A stretch of DNA of 64,000 nucleotides from Pardosa pseudoannulata (taxonomy: Eukaryota > Arthropoda > Arachnida > Araneae > Lycosidae): NCBI GenBank assembly GCA_032207245.1, contig CM063502.1, positions 135,227,573 through 135,291,572 of the forward strand, written 5' to 3'. The stretch's first letter is position 1; each line of letters opens with the position of its first letter. The notes beneath the pieces were generated by a model, which was not told the origin of the DNA, did no database searches, and saw nothing but the letters and a program-made list of their open reading frames with translations. Below, piece by piece: positions 21,011 through 31,789 of this stretch. The translations under genes and the position numbers were made by a program.

Positions 21011-21330
21011 ATAAAAAATTTAAAATAATTATCAGTTTATAAATAAATATTAACAATTTGTTAAAAATTTCAAAATTTTAGAAATCCTCAAATCATTAAT
21101 ATCATTATGTAAAAACTTCTAATTCTAAATGTCTTTTGGTGAAAAATACACTTTTTTCTAAAGATCAATTGTGTTTAAATTTTATTTTACATTCTATAAG
21201 TAAATTTGAGTATGTTTTTATGAATAAAAAAAAAATACTGAGAAAATTAATGCTTTTAATTTTCTTAGTATAATATATATATTAAGAACCAAAAGGAATT
21301 CTAACAAAACCATTTAAATTGAAAAAATAA

Positions 21331-22246
21331 AATTATATAACTTTAATAATTAACCCCGTTTGCTTCTGAACGATTTATACAAATAAATTGTTCCGCAGAC
21401 ATCTTTTACCCAATCTATTGATATGGGGGAGAATGGTATTTATATTTGATATATGCAAGAGATTATCCCTTTGAATATCACGATTACAAATTCTTTGGTA
21501 TTTAATGCAATTAGGTTATAAATTTTTTCTATGAGCCTTATAGTTTTGATATATATGAAAAAAATATTTTGAAAAAATTGACAAAAAAAAAATTATATAA
21601 CTTTAATAATTAACCCTGTTTGCTTCTGAACGAATTATACAAATAAATTGTTCCGCAGACATCTGTTACCCATTCTATTGATATGGGGGAGAATGGTATT
21701 TATATTTGATATATGCAAGAGATTATCCCTTTGAATATCACGATTACAAATTCTTTGGTATTTAATGCAATTAGGTTATAAATTTTATCTATGAGCCTTA
21801 TAGATTTGATATATATGAAAAAAAATATTTTGAAAAAATTGACAAAAAAAAAGTTATATAACTTTAATAATTAACCCCGTTTGCTTCTGAACGATTTATA
21901 CAAATAAATTGTTCCGTAGACATCTTTTACCCATTCTATTGATATGGGGGAGAATGGTATTTATATTTGATATATGCAAGAGATTATCCCTTTGAATATC
22001 ACGATTACAAATTCTTTGGTATTTAATGCAATTAGGTTATAAATTTTATCTATGAGCCTTATAGATTTGATATATATGAAAAAAATATTTTGAAAAAATT
22101 GACAAAAAAAAATTATATAACTTTAATAATTAACCCCGTTTGCTTCTGAACGATTTATACAAATAAATTGTTCCGTAGACATCTTTTACCCATTCTATTG
22201 ATATGGGGGAGAATGGTATTTATATTTGATATATGCAAGAGATTAT
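21331..22246 (+). repeat. Tandem array, 3.5 copies of a 260-bp unit
   Basis: Units start with A(A/G)TTATATAACTTTAATAAT at 21331, 21591, 21852 and 22111 (periods 260, 261, 259); the fourth breaks off after GCAAGAGATTAT at 22246. Copies differ by only a few substitutions and A-run length, so the array is young. Each unit has CCGTTTGCTTCTGAACGA and ATTGATATGGGGGAGAATGG. No open frame of note. Confidence 0.95.
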
Positions 22247-23770
22247 TCGTTACGAAACCACTGTCCTTAAAAGGGTTATACATGGGTAGAAGTGTGCCTA
22301 GGGACTCCTATCAGGGATGGAATTTTGGCTCGAATTTGTGAAATAGCCTTTTTATTGGGAAAAAATTGTCTAAAAATACTTTGTAATTTTATTATTGATA
22401 GTTTGAAACACAATTGTTTTATATGATTTTTGTTTTTATTATTTAAACCTTTCACTGATTGGAATTTTAGTTATATTGTTAGAATGCCAACCAGTGCAAG
22501 TCCGCCTACCAATAGATTAAGCAATTAATACCTTGGAATGTAGATTTGATATAATGAGTACCTACAAAAAATCTTGAATTGTTTTAGAACGCATTGGATT
22601 TAAGATAACCACAAGAGTATATTAAACACTCTAATGGTTTGAATATCGATGAACCGTTACACTGGAAAGTTAATTAAAAGGGAAAGCAGGTTATTTAAAC
22701 TCGCTTGATCATAGCATCAATTTATGCCTTAGTGGGCATAAAGGAAATCCCAATTTGAATTTTAAAACTAATACTCTACATTCTGCACCAATTCTTGTTA
22801 TTGTTTGAAGAATTTTGCTTTCTTTTGCCATTAAGTGTAGGAAGTGGAGAAAGGAGTTTTTATCCGGAACTGCAAAACTGCTAGAACTGGTTCTGGCACG
22901 GGTACGGGGGTACAGCTCTAAAGGTTCTAAAAAATAGTCGATTATCTTGTATGATGTCATCTAATACCAAAATCTGTGAGTTCTACAGTCTGATAAATCA
23001 ATGTGTAGCAAAGCATAGCTGTAATGAGTGAGGAACTAGTTTTAAATCAAACGTAAACTAATAAATCATGGCCTACAAATTATTTCGACATTATTTCAAA
23101 AGAACATAGGACATTGCAAAGCGTTTTTTTTTTATCATTACCTCAAGGGGATGGCATTGTATCCATATACACTGAAATACAAATAGCAATAAGTTTTTTT
23201 TTTTTCTAAAAATCAGATAAAATTTTTGAAAAATTCTGCAATAGAGCAAATATGACTGATTCTACCACACTTGCGATCTGATCTTTAGTTCCCATTAGTA
23301 AAACTATCCGTAACCTTGCCTATGAGCCTAACAGATTGCACCATTGCCAGAGACTACTTTGCAGATACGTGAGTCTAATTTCTTTCATTCCTTGACAAAT
23401 CCCCAGAATTGTTCTTATACATCTGTCGGCAGCAAGAAACAAGATATATATTGTAGATATGTATGCGGGTGAAAAGTAACTATAAGGTAATTTAACGTAA
23501 TATGGGTAAGTAGTTACCTAAAAAGTTAAAATGGTTGGTGTCGTGTCTTTCTAGAAGTCATCTGACTTCTCATAGGAAGATGATTGCCATTGCCTTAAGA
23601 GTGTATACTCGACAGAGAAGAATCCACAAATTTGTCTGTTTCTTATGTAATTTATTGCTCTCATGGGAAAAGTTACGGTTAGTTTTGGCTACTACGACTT
23701 CAGTATCAATAAAAACTCAAGATCAGACAGCAAATACAATCAGAAAAGAGGGATTCAGAAGCAGGAACCA
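22247..23770. other. Intergenic stretch, no gene recognised
   Basis: AT-rich to moderate composition. 23553-23570 holds AGAAGTCA-TC-TGACTTCT, a short inverted repeat. Frames at 22709-22960 (minus) and 23535-23792 (plus) have no similarity I recognise. Confidence 0.4.
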
Positions 23771-23774
23771 AACA

Positions 23775-23965
23775 AAAGACCCCCAGTCTTGATCTGCCAT
23801 TTACAAAATACTGTTTGGGAATTTGACATAGCGACTGCTAACCTATTTTAAGTATCCAGGTCGTCATTAATGAACACAGCGAATCTTTGACTGGCTCGAG
23901 CTTCGATCTTGCTACCTTCCAGTAACTAAATCACTGAATTTGCCGACTGAGCTACCTAAGCTAAA
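23775..23965 (-). mobile_element. SINE family C, decayed copy
   Basis: On the minus strand GCTTAGGTAGCTCAGTCGGC gives the A box; GGTAGCAAGATCGAAGCTCG is a decayed B-box segment, then GATTCGCTGTGTTCATTAATG parallels the family C body at 14290-14497. Confidence 0.6.
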
Positions 23966-24734
23966 ATTTTAAATAAGAATAAAATTAGTGTTTATTAATA
24001 TTTGGTATTGAGATATTGTTTAGCAGTGAATTGTCATACTTTGGGACTAAAACCAGGAGGAAATTGTAACGATGAATTGCAGTTATAGGGAGTTATAGCT
24101 ATAGGGAGTTCAATATTAAAAATACATGAATTACTGTCATACATACTTCACAACAAGTTTATCTCTTTCATGAAATTTTTGTAAATTTTTACAATGCTTC
24201 TCTTGACTCATTTTTCCTAGATTTGTACAAAATGTTTACTAAACACTCTCATTCTTCATTAATATAAATCTGAGTATCCATTTTATAGTTTGATTTTATT
24301 TAGATCATTAAAATTCAGTTTAAATTTAGAAAACTCTGAATATTTCCCGAAAATTCAACATACAGCCTTAAAATTGTTTTCCATAAAATAATTATTCAAT
24401 CAATCGGGCAAAATAACACTTAAAAATGTTCAAAAGATATTTAACTGATCATAAGGCAAAAAGAGAAGAAAAAATTAAATTTAATGAACAATAAACATTT
24501 TAAAAATTAACAAGATATTTCAAATTATTCATTTTTTAAAGCCTGGTTTTTAAACATAATTAAATGGGATTGACTTAGTTGTACTTAATTATGAGTACAA
24601 AGTTTCATAACTCGAACTTAGCAATTTATAAAAGGCTTTGTAATGTCTAACTTCCCTTTTATGAAACTTTTTATTGAATAAGGATACATTTACAGAGGAG
24701 TGGGTGGGGGTCTAGACCCTCCTCGAAATATTTT
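23966..24734. other. AT-rich stretch
   Basis: No recognised gene or element. GTTATAGGGAGTT is duplicated at 24080-24110. Confidence 0.4.
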
Positions 24735-25305
24735 CAAAGTAAGCATTGCTAGGATCCGTAGTAGAGTCATAGATGCTAACCGTTGTTTTTTCGAACTCAA
24801 AAAATACTTAAAGTCTAACTTGACTAGCAGAAAAACGAAGATCCAAATTTACAAAAGCTTAATCAGACCCATTCTTACTTATTCCGCTGAGACCTGGGCA
24901 ATGACAGAGAAAGCAAAAAATATAATTTCTGTTTTTGAAAAGAAAAATTTTAATATTTTTGGTGACATAAAATATAATAATATCTGGAGAAGAACTAACT
25001 ATGAACTCTATAAATCTTTTAAAGGTCTAGATATAGTACAATATATAAGGATTCAGAGAATTAAATGGGCAGGACACCTGTGCAGAATGGACGAAAATCG
25101 TGTAACAAAATAGATCTTCTAAGCCAGACCATTTGGCACCCAAAGAGAGAGACCTAAACTTAGGTGGCTCGACTGTTTAGAATTAGACTTAAGAAAAATT
25201 ACTAACTGGATGTCCATAGCCAGGGACAGAAGAGCTTGGAATTCGATTCTGAGGAAGGCAAGAGCCCATCCTGGGCTGTCTGGCCATTAAACAAGAAGAA
25301 GAAGC
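24735..25305 (+). pseudogene. 5'-truncated non-LTR retrotransposon (reverse transcriptase C-terminal end)
   Basis: Reads ANRCFFELKKYLKSNLTSRK, then KIQIYKSLIRPILTYSAETW, then IQRIKWAGHLCRMDENR, RPKLRWLDCLELDL, NWMSIARDRRAWN and ending ARAHPGLSGH plus stop at 25288-25290. This is the post-RT tail of RTE/Jockey-like LINE ORF2 proteins (YKTLIRPVLTYGSETW...RLRWAGHxxRM...HPGL). Two in-frame stops at about 25111 and 25120. The 3' tail is (GAA)n-like (ACAAGAAGAAGAAGC). Other tails of the same lineage are at 27345-27405 and 37040-37648. Confidence 0.8.
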
Positions 25306-25318
25306 ATTACTAGATTCT

Positions 25319-25498
25319 TCAAACTTAGTGAATTTTTCACTGCAAGGGTTGAAAGATCGTTTTCAACCATGACAAGAATAAAAACCTTTCTTTGCAGTAG
25401 AACTGGTCACAAAAGTTTGTCACATTTAGCATTACTGTCGGTGTATATAGGTATGACTATAAAGGCAGATGAATGTTTGAACAAGCTGACCCTAAAAG
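25319..25498 (+). pseudogene. hAT transposase C-terminal dimerisation fragment
   Basis: An open segment reading FFTARVERSFSTMTRIKTFL then CSRTGHKSLSHLALLS. It matches the hATC region (AERSFSxLKRIKTxLRSTMGxxRLxxLALL) of the zinc-finger-MYM-like hAT group. Only this terminal portion is present, starting directly after the LINE tail. It is interrupted downstream by the SINE at 25500. Confidence 0.7.
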
Positions 25499-25499
25499 C

Positions 25500-25712
25500 T
25501 TTTTTTTTTCTTTTTGCAAATGTGGGACAGTTACCTTCATTTGCCTTTTACCATAAAATCAGCTGATTGCTGTCCATTTTTTAGGATAGTAGCACTATAT
25601 TGGTAGTGCAACATCGCTCCCTGTGAGGAGATAATCACCTTACATGGGAATTGAACATAAACAGCGGGTTGTTGAAGCTCAAAGCGCTAACTACTCAATC
25701 TGGGTGGCACTG
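25500..25712 (-). mobile_element. SINE family D, full length, with target duplication
   Basis: On the minus strand: AGATTGAGTAGTTAGCGCTT (A box), TTCAATTCCCATG (B-box-like), body with GGGAGCGATGTTGCAC and GGTAACTGTCCCACATTTG, ending in an A-rich tail. Flanked by TGACCCTAAAAGCT (about 25486-25500) and TGACATTAAAAGCT (about 25711-25724), 12 of 14 matching. The 3' half is shared with 10108-10245. Confidence 0.6.
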
Positions 25713-25724
25713 ACATTAAAAGCT

Positions 25725-27273
25725 AGAAGAATTAATTAATTACTCTAAAACCATAATTTATAAATTACTGATTATGTTATTCTGTTCTCGAATTTTGTTG
25801 TCTCCTAAGGAAAGTAATTTTGAAACAGAAAATTAAAAGGATATGATACAATTAACTTCTGAATAATTTTTATTTAATGGTTTTTCATAAAATTACTTTA
25901 TTTTAAATTCATCAGGTAAATACTGGAGGAAAAAATACACTCCGGTATTTATCAGCCAAATTTAAAACTGGTAAAAACTTAGACCGATGTGGCCTAAAGA
26001 ACAATCAAAAGACACAATGTGGTTGCACATATATTTTTCAAGAATCAATGAAGTTACGTAGACCTTTATTAATCCGTTTTATAATGTATTAATGTATACA
26101 TGCAAAACTATTGGTGTATATATGACACTTATGTATGCATGTATGTACTTAGCATGTGTGTAACAAAATTTTTCTTTATGCAATTGAAAATTTAATGTAC
26201 TTTGGATTAAGACTTTGGATATTTCCCCCAAAACATTCTAGCAATGCCCCTGGTACACATGTAGATTGAACTAAAATTAAATCAGTTACTAAATGAATTG
26301 CCTTATTAATACTCAGTATATTTCGATCATATTTTGGTTTTGCTTTGATGATTAACTACATAGCTAATTTATAGGGCATAATTTTATGTACACTTGTAAA
26401 ATTTTCGTGAAAACTTCAAACTTTTCTAAATTCAAAATGAAATTTAAATCAATTAAATGAAATAGAAATTCAAAATGAATGCATAAATTTCTTTTCATGT
26501 ATAATAGAAATGTTTGATTGAAACTTTGTAAAAGTCTAATTAAAATTAAATCGAAGGAAAAATTTTAGAAATTAACAAAAACATAAATTTAAAAATTTAT
26601 TTCAGTTTTAAAATATATTTTAATGACTTAGTATACTTCAATGTATATGTGCACAAAATTGTATAATTCTAAGTGGATAATTTAGAAAAATGCTTTGTAA
26701 CGTTAACAGTTTTAACAATAAATCCACTGACTCTTGTTATATTCTTATCTTTATCGTGACCTACCAAATGTACAGTTTAAACTGTTATTTTCTGTACAAG
26801 GGACAGAAAAAAATATCTACAGAATACTAAAAGAATAACTAAATTGGATTACAAAGCTAACTTACTCCGGATTTTTTAATTTTACTATAAACAGAAAAAT
26901 AGAAAATGAGGAAATTGTTTGGGGAAGTTTATACAGTTTTAATTTGAAATTGGGTTTTCAGAATGAATTCATGAGACAACAATCGGTCTATGTAACTGTG
27001 GTTACCTACAAACATGTTTTAAAGTTTATGTATTGTTATATAGTGTTAATTGTTCATGCGTACCCTCGCATAGTGCGGATGTCCACACTTCACTGCATGT
27101 AGCATGATTTTGAGATTGAGATTTCTGATTGAATAAACCGGGGTTACGTGAAAACCGGGTAAATCTCATCGTCTTTAAGTTCAAGCGAGTTATTCTTTCA
27201 TTTGCATTTAAGGCGTATGGTGAATATTGAATTTTCACAGCGTAGGTTGCAAACTTTCCACCTAGTGTATTTA

Positions 27274-27275
<2 letters not shown>
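25725..27275. other. AT-rich stretch, no gene recognised
   Basis: No coding frame with recognisable similarity; ATGTATGCATGTATG around 26135 is a weak tetranucleotide repeat. Confidence 0.4.

Positions 27276-27333
<58 letters not shown>
27276..27333. repeat. (TA)n microsatellite, about 58 bp
   Basis: Uninterrupted AT repeat directly adjoining a LINE 3' end (27345-27405). Confidence 0.95.
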
Positions 27334-27339
<6 letters not shown>

Positions 27340-27344
27340 TATAT

Positions 27345-27405
27345 AATTCTTCTTCTCCTTCAATGTCTAGACAGTCCAGGATGAGTCCTTGCCTTTATCA
27401 GAATA
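27345..27405 (-). mobile_element. LINE 3' terminus, extremely 5'-truncated
   Basis: The minus strand encodes ILIKARTHPGLSRH plus stop, then GGAGAAGAAGAAT, the same terminus and (GAA)n tail as the LINE ending at 25305. About 60 bp survive. The tail abuts the (TA)n tract. Confidence 0.7.
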
Positions 27406-27680
27406 AATATATAATTACATCTCTATATATACAGAGTGATTTAAAAAACGAGAAAAACTTTCCCACTTGATAGTGCACACCAATACAAACAATATTCATA
27501 AAAAAAAGTTCTAAAATTAAATGCAAACGCACTACAGGGTGTAACAGAGGAAAACTGAATGAGAATACGAGGAGGAAACAAAAGAATAATTTATACGTTA
27601 GAAAATAATTACTATAATTGCTGAAAAGAGTGACCACCAACAGTGACTCAAAATAATGTTGTACCACTATTTAATAAGCC
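27406..27680. other. Unassigned stretch
   Basis: ATATATACAGAGTGATTTAAAAAACGAG..., then GCACTACAGGGTGTAACAG looks like part of a decayed transposon or retroelement end, but no family can be named. Confidence 0.3.
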
Positions 27681-27682
27681 AA

Positions 27683-27850
27683 ATGATGGTCGAATGGGTT
27701 TGGCGCTGTTCATGGGTTTGAATTCCACTACTGGCATGGATGTTTGTAGCCGTTCGGAATTGAATTTAAGCTTTAGGCCCCAGTCTCACTATTCCTCGTG
27801 TAACAAAACACGAGACCTGAACGCTTCCAGTACCTTAGCCCAACCAACCA
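27683..27850 (+). mobile_element. SINE family A
   Basis: GATGGTCGAATGGGTTTGGC, GGTTTGAATTCCACT, GGCATGGATGTTTGTAGCC, GTTCGGAATTGAATTTAAGC, CCCAGTCTCACTATTCCTCG in family order; the tail is decayed (CGCTTCCAGTACC). Confidence 0.75.
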
Positions 27851-28163
27851 TTAGTTATTCCATATATTACAACTGTTAGAACGGAAGCAAGCTGGAATGA
27901 TTAAGCAGAGCTTTATTTACCGTAATGCATATTTGATTACGGCTTCTCCTTTTTCAGTAGCTTATTTTTGCATGAATTGCATTCTTTTTCTCCTGATAAA
28001 TCCCTACAGAAAAATTGTTTTAGCGTTTGAAGAGTGCTTTTAGGGCACTTTGAAATGCTCTAGAACGTTTGTATTTTATCTTAGAACAATTAATTTTTAT
28101 GAAAACTGTGTTTATTGCTTTGAACTATCTTCTGCTGAAGTTTTTTTACTATAATATGTAGTT

Positions 28164-28405
28164 GAGCTAGTCTAGGGAACTGATATCCCGAAGTACAAGA
28201 TTCGAGCATTGGCGGGTACCCGTGTAAAACCAGAGAGCATACAAGATAAATCTGTAGTTCTGGATGTCCTCTCGCTGATGGTAGGGGAACGAAATCAGAA
28301 ACCTAAATCTCTTCTACTAAGGATGATCAAAATTGAGGAGGTGAGTTTCCAGAGTGGTATTACGAACGCTTTACATCCATCAAGACAGGCGACCTGTTGC
28401 GAGTT
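28164..28405 (+). mobile_element. SINE family B
   Basis: GAGCTAGTCTAGGGAACTGA is a decayed tRNA-like head; GATTCGAGCATTGG the B-box region. The body has TCCTCTCGCTGATGGTAGGG, GGATGATCAAAATTGAGGAG and TTTACATCCATCAAGACAGG, shared with 5100-5346. Confidence 0.6.
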
Positions 28406-28884
28406 ATCAACTATTTCTACTAAAAATTTAACATAAGTATTTAAAACTACTTTACACAACTACAAAAAATCACGAGTTTAAATGATTATGAGATTACGCT
28501 GTGTATCAGACAATGGGCATCGAAGTTTTGCAATAACTAGGTGATCACCTGAACTATCATTTGTTGGACTGTAAGTGTTATTTTTAACTAGTGAAGAGAA
28601 AATTTCCTGATTTTATCACAGTACCAAGTAATTTATTTTAAAACAAGCGAGGATGACTGAAAAAGATGTATTTCAGTTGGTAAAACTTCTCGAAATGAAA
28701 TATGTATAAGTTTAAAAATTTATTTGTAAAATTTATACAAACCTTAGAAACACATTGAAGACAAAATGAATCATTTAAATTACTTGTTTAATATGTAGTT
28801 TCTCTTGTAATGGTAATAGCAATAGTTCTATAAGTCATATCGTCATGGAAATTAATCACGTTTTGAGAATCCGTATGACTAAAT

Positions 28885-28975
28885 TCCCAGCAGATCCCAG
28901 TCAAATTAGCCTTCGTGTACCAACAAAGTAGACGGTAGCACTCCAAGCCGAATGAACCAGACCAAACCTATTGCT
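28885..28975 (+). mobile_element. SINE family A, 5'-truncated
   Basis: GATCCCAGTCAAATTAGCC, TTCGTGTACCAACAAAGTAG and ACGGTAGCACTCCAAGCCGA keep the 3' half; the tail GAACCAGACCAAACC is intact. The tRNA head is absent. Confidence 0.7.
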
Positions 28976-29389
28976 GTAAAAAACGATTAATTCTTTGATT
29001 ATTTTACCACTATATTTATTATCAAAAATATTACAAAGCTTATTATGAAATAGAAAGTTCTTAAATATCACTAGAAAGGTAATTTTATTATGGCCTCTAC
29101 GTATATGAAAATAAAATAAAACATTATTACACAAACTTCATGAGTAATTTGTTACTGTACCATAAAACAATAAGAATAAACTCGAATTTCTTTTGGAATA
29201 AAACTGAAGGCAGAAAACTGTTTGAAGAAGAAAATAAACATGGTCTTGGTTTTGAAATTACAGTGACAAGACGTCTTCAGAATAGGAAATGAGGAAAACA
29301 GTTTGAAATCACAAGAAAGTCAAACTTTAAATCTTAATAGAACTTTTGGGAAATTATTTAAAAGGCTCTTTAAAGTAAAAATTGGGGGA

Positions 29390-30700
29390 AAAATACGTTG
29401 TATTAAGAAAATTCATTTAAAATAGCGTTGACAAACATCAAGTGCACAAATGTTTTATAACTCTGTCCGAGCTAGGCAAGTTTGAATAAAGCTTTAATCT
29501 TATAGGAATTTATCTAATTACGTAAAAGGCAGTTGAGTATGTATGAGCTAGCATTCGAGTATGCAAAAAAGTCGTATCCAAATTTATTTTCTGTAAATTT
29601 GTAAGAATATAGCGGTAAATTTCATTAATAGTTACTTTTTGCACCAATAAGGTTTTTTTTTAAATGATTTACCCTCGGTAAATCTGTAAAAACTTGTAAA
29701 TTTGTAGAAATTAAACGGTAAATTTTGGTTGTAGAAAGTTATTAGTGAACTGGGAACGGGAACAAATTAAGTAGGATTTTAATTTTGTAGGAAGCTATCT
29801 AATTTCATAATATGCAGTTATAGTCATAAAGAAAGTAAGAAACTGTTTACCTTCTTATATTCAAAGTCCTTTTACGTGATGTTCAAGAAAATTACTTTTA
29901 CAAAAAATTTAAGCTCTAAAGAAAGTTTAATAGTTATTGCCTGTAACCTTTGTTCGACTTTCAAAGAAAATCGGGAAATCAAAGGGTTTGGTTAGGAGCA
30001 CCACATTTTACATTTTTTGCTACAAAAAGACTAATGAGACGGGGGCCTACTGTTTAAAGTCAACCCCAACGGCTACGAATACCCATGACACCAAAGAGAT
30101 TCGAACCCTCGGACTCCGGAAAACAATGAGCAATGCCTTACCATTCCTCCATCGTCTGGCTGAGATTGAAAGGAGAATCTTCACATATCGATGCTAATTA
30201 CTGATTCTGACATCCCGTGAAGTCAAATTTACCCTCCGTAAATCTGTAAAAAAATTATAAATTTGTAAAAAGTTATAAATTTGTAAAAAATTATAAATTT
30301 GTAAAATTAAACAGTTAATTTTGGTAATTTCTTATTATTGTAGAAATAGGAAGGTTTTAAGTAGAATTTTAATAATATAAGAATTATTTAATTTCCTAAT
30401 GGGCAGTTACAGCTAGCTCTTCAACATGTATGAAAGTCCATCCTTTCAGGGAATCTTTCGTGTTTAGAGATTAAACAAATTTATTGGTAAATATTCAAAG
30501 GCATTTTACATAATGCTGAAGAAAATGACTTAAATAAAATAATAATGCTCTATTTAAAATTTAGCAACGCATATCTTCAGAAATTTCCTTTCGTTCGACA
30601 TCCAAAGCAAATCGGGCAATCAAAGGGGTGGTCTTCAGGTGTCGATGCTAAATACCATTTCTGACATCCCGCGAAGACAAATTTACCCTCACCTGTTGTA
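29390..30700 (+). repeat. Degenerate local duplications of a several-hundred-bp unit
   Basis: TTACCCTC.GTAAATCTGTAAAAA with AAATTTGTA.AAATTAAACGGTAA recurs at about 29670-29725 and 30230-30320. AAGGCAGTTGAGTATGTATG, TATGCAGTTATAGTC and GGGCAGTTACAGCTAGCTC recur at 29530, 29812 and 30403. GTTCGAC.T.CAAAG.AAATCGGG.AATCAAAGGG recurs at 29950 and 30595. A short AAATTTGTAAAAA minisatellite is at 30246-30310. Confidence 0.65.
29983..30170 (-). mobile_element. SINE family A inserted in a duplicated block
   Basis: Plus strand: TTTGGTTAGGAGCACCACAT (tail complement), GAGACGGGGGCCTACTG, AACGGCTACGAATACCCATG, GAGATTCGAACCCTCGGACT (B box complement), CATTCCTCCATCGTC (head). The paralogous block at 30585-30690 runs from CAATCAAAGGGG to GTGTCGATGCTAAATACC without it. 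Confidence 0.75.
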
Positions 30701-30949
30701 AAGACTCGCTTAGGTGAAGATTCTTTGAAAGGACTAAACGGGGACATTCTTTTCTCCTCCAATTATGTGCTCATTCTAATAGCATCAACCTCACAATAGG
30801 AAAAACATTCACCCCACCTTCTTATTCACCACTCAAAATTCGCCACCCTCAGCCCGCCATGGGAACACTTAGAGCTCTTTTAGAGGTGAAAAGTTACCTG
30901 TAGGGAAGGAATTTTGCCTTTTGTGAGAATAAGGATTGTAATAAACGAA

Positions 30950-31300
30950 AAATTATTAATTGCTTCCCCGTAGAGAGTAGATGGATAGAAAGGGAGAGAG
31001 AATTAACCGTTATTTATTATCTGTTCTTTTATTGATACTTTTATCACCCTCAATTACGAGCTTTTTAACCCATTAAAAAACCCTCTAGGTTATTCCAAAT
31101 ATAAAAAGTAAATCGTTAAAAAAAATGTTTAAAATCGTAAAAAATCGTTTAAAAAATGTAAAAATCCATCTTGTGTACAATTTATTTATTATTTGTTTTT
31201 TTATTGATACTTTTATCACCCTCGATTACGAGAATTTTAACCCATTAAAAATCCCTCTGGGTTATTCCAAATATGAAAAGAAAATCGTTTTGGGCTAATT
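30950..31300 (+). repeat. Diverged tandem pair flanking the satellite on the left
   Basis: 31010-31120 and 31180-31295 share TTTTATTGATACTTTTATCA, CCCTC.ATTACGAG..TTTTAACCCATTAAAAA and CCCTCT.GGTTATTCCAAATA. The leader ATTAATTGCTTCCCCGTAGA (30953) recurs at 36946 (ATTAATTGCTTCTCCGTAGA), and GAATAACCGTTATTT...TTGATAC recurs at 37831, right of the satellite. Confidence 0.75.
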
Positions 31301-31504
31301 GAGAAAGTTATTTCTAATGGAATTTGCTGGTAACAATAAAAGTACAAAAAATAAAATAAAAAACAATAGATTAGACAGAAAATTGACTGAACATCATTTT
31401 GAAAAATGTAAAAATCCATCTTGTATTTTCACAGTGTCACTTTTAAAAGAGATAAAGGTAGTCGTTATATCATATTTCACTGCAACTTTATATTCTATAT
31501 ACAA

Positions 31505-31600
31505 TCAAATTTGCTTATAACCAGCTCGAAGGTATCCCGATATTTGCTAGTTATAACCGAGTGCTCGTAACGAGTGGGTTTGTGAAAAAATATATAAAAA
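31505..31600. mobile_element. Possible pogo/Tigger-like transposon end
   Basis: TTGCTTATAACCAGCTCGAA, GATATTTGCTAGTTATAACC then GAGTGCTCGTAACGAG resembles the (T)TATAACGA-rich ends of pogo/Tigger elements. The satellite monomer holds a similar TGTATAACCGGTGTTTGCTCG. No transposase present. Confidence 0.35.
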
Positions 31601-31789
31601 TTAATGCATACTTACTATAAGTGTGCTACACAATTTATACTTACTTCTTTCATATTTTATTCCTTACTACATTTCAAAAATAGTTGATTAATTTACTTTG
31701 AATTGTCTCATTGTCCTTTTCTTGTATTATTGTTCTTCTGAGAAGATTCATGATCCCAAAAACATTGTCATGTCCGTCACTAGCTTAGA

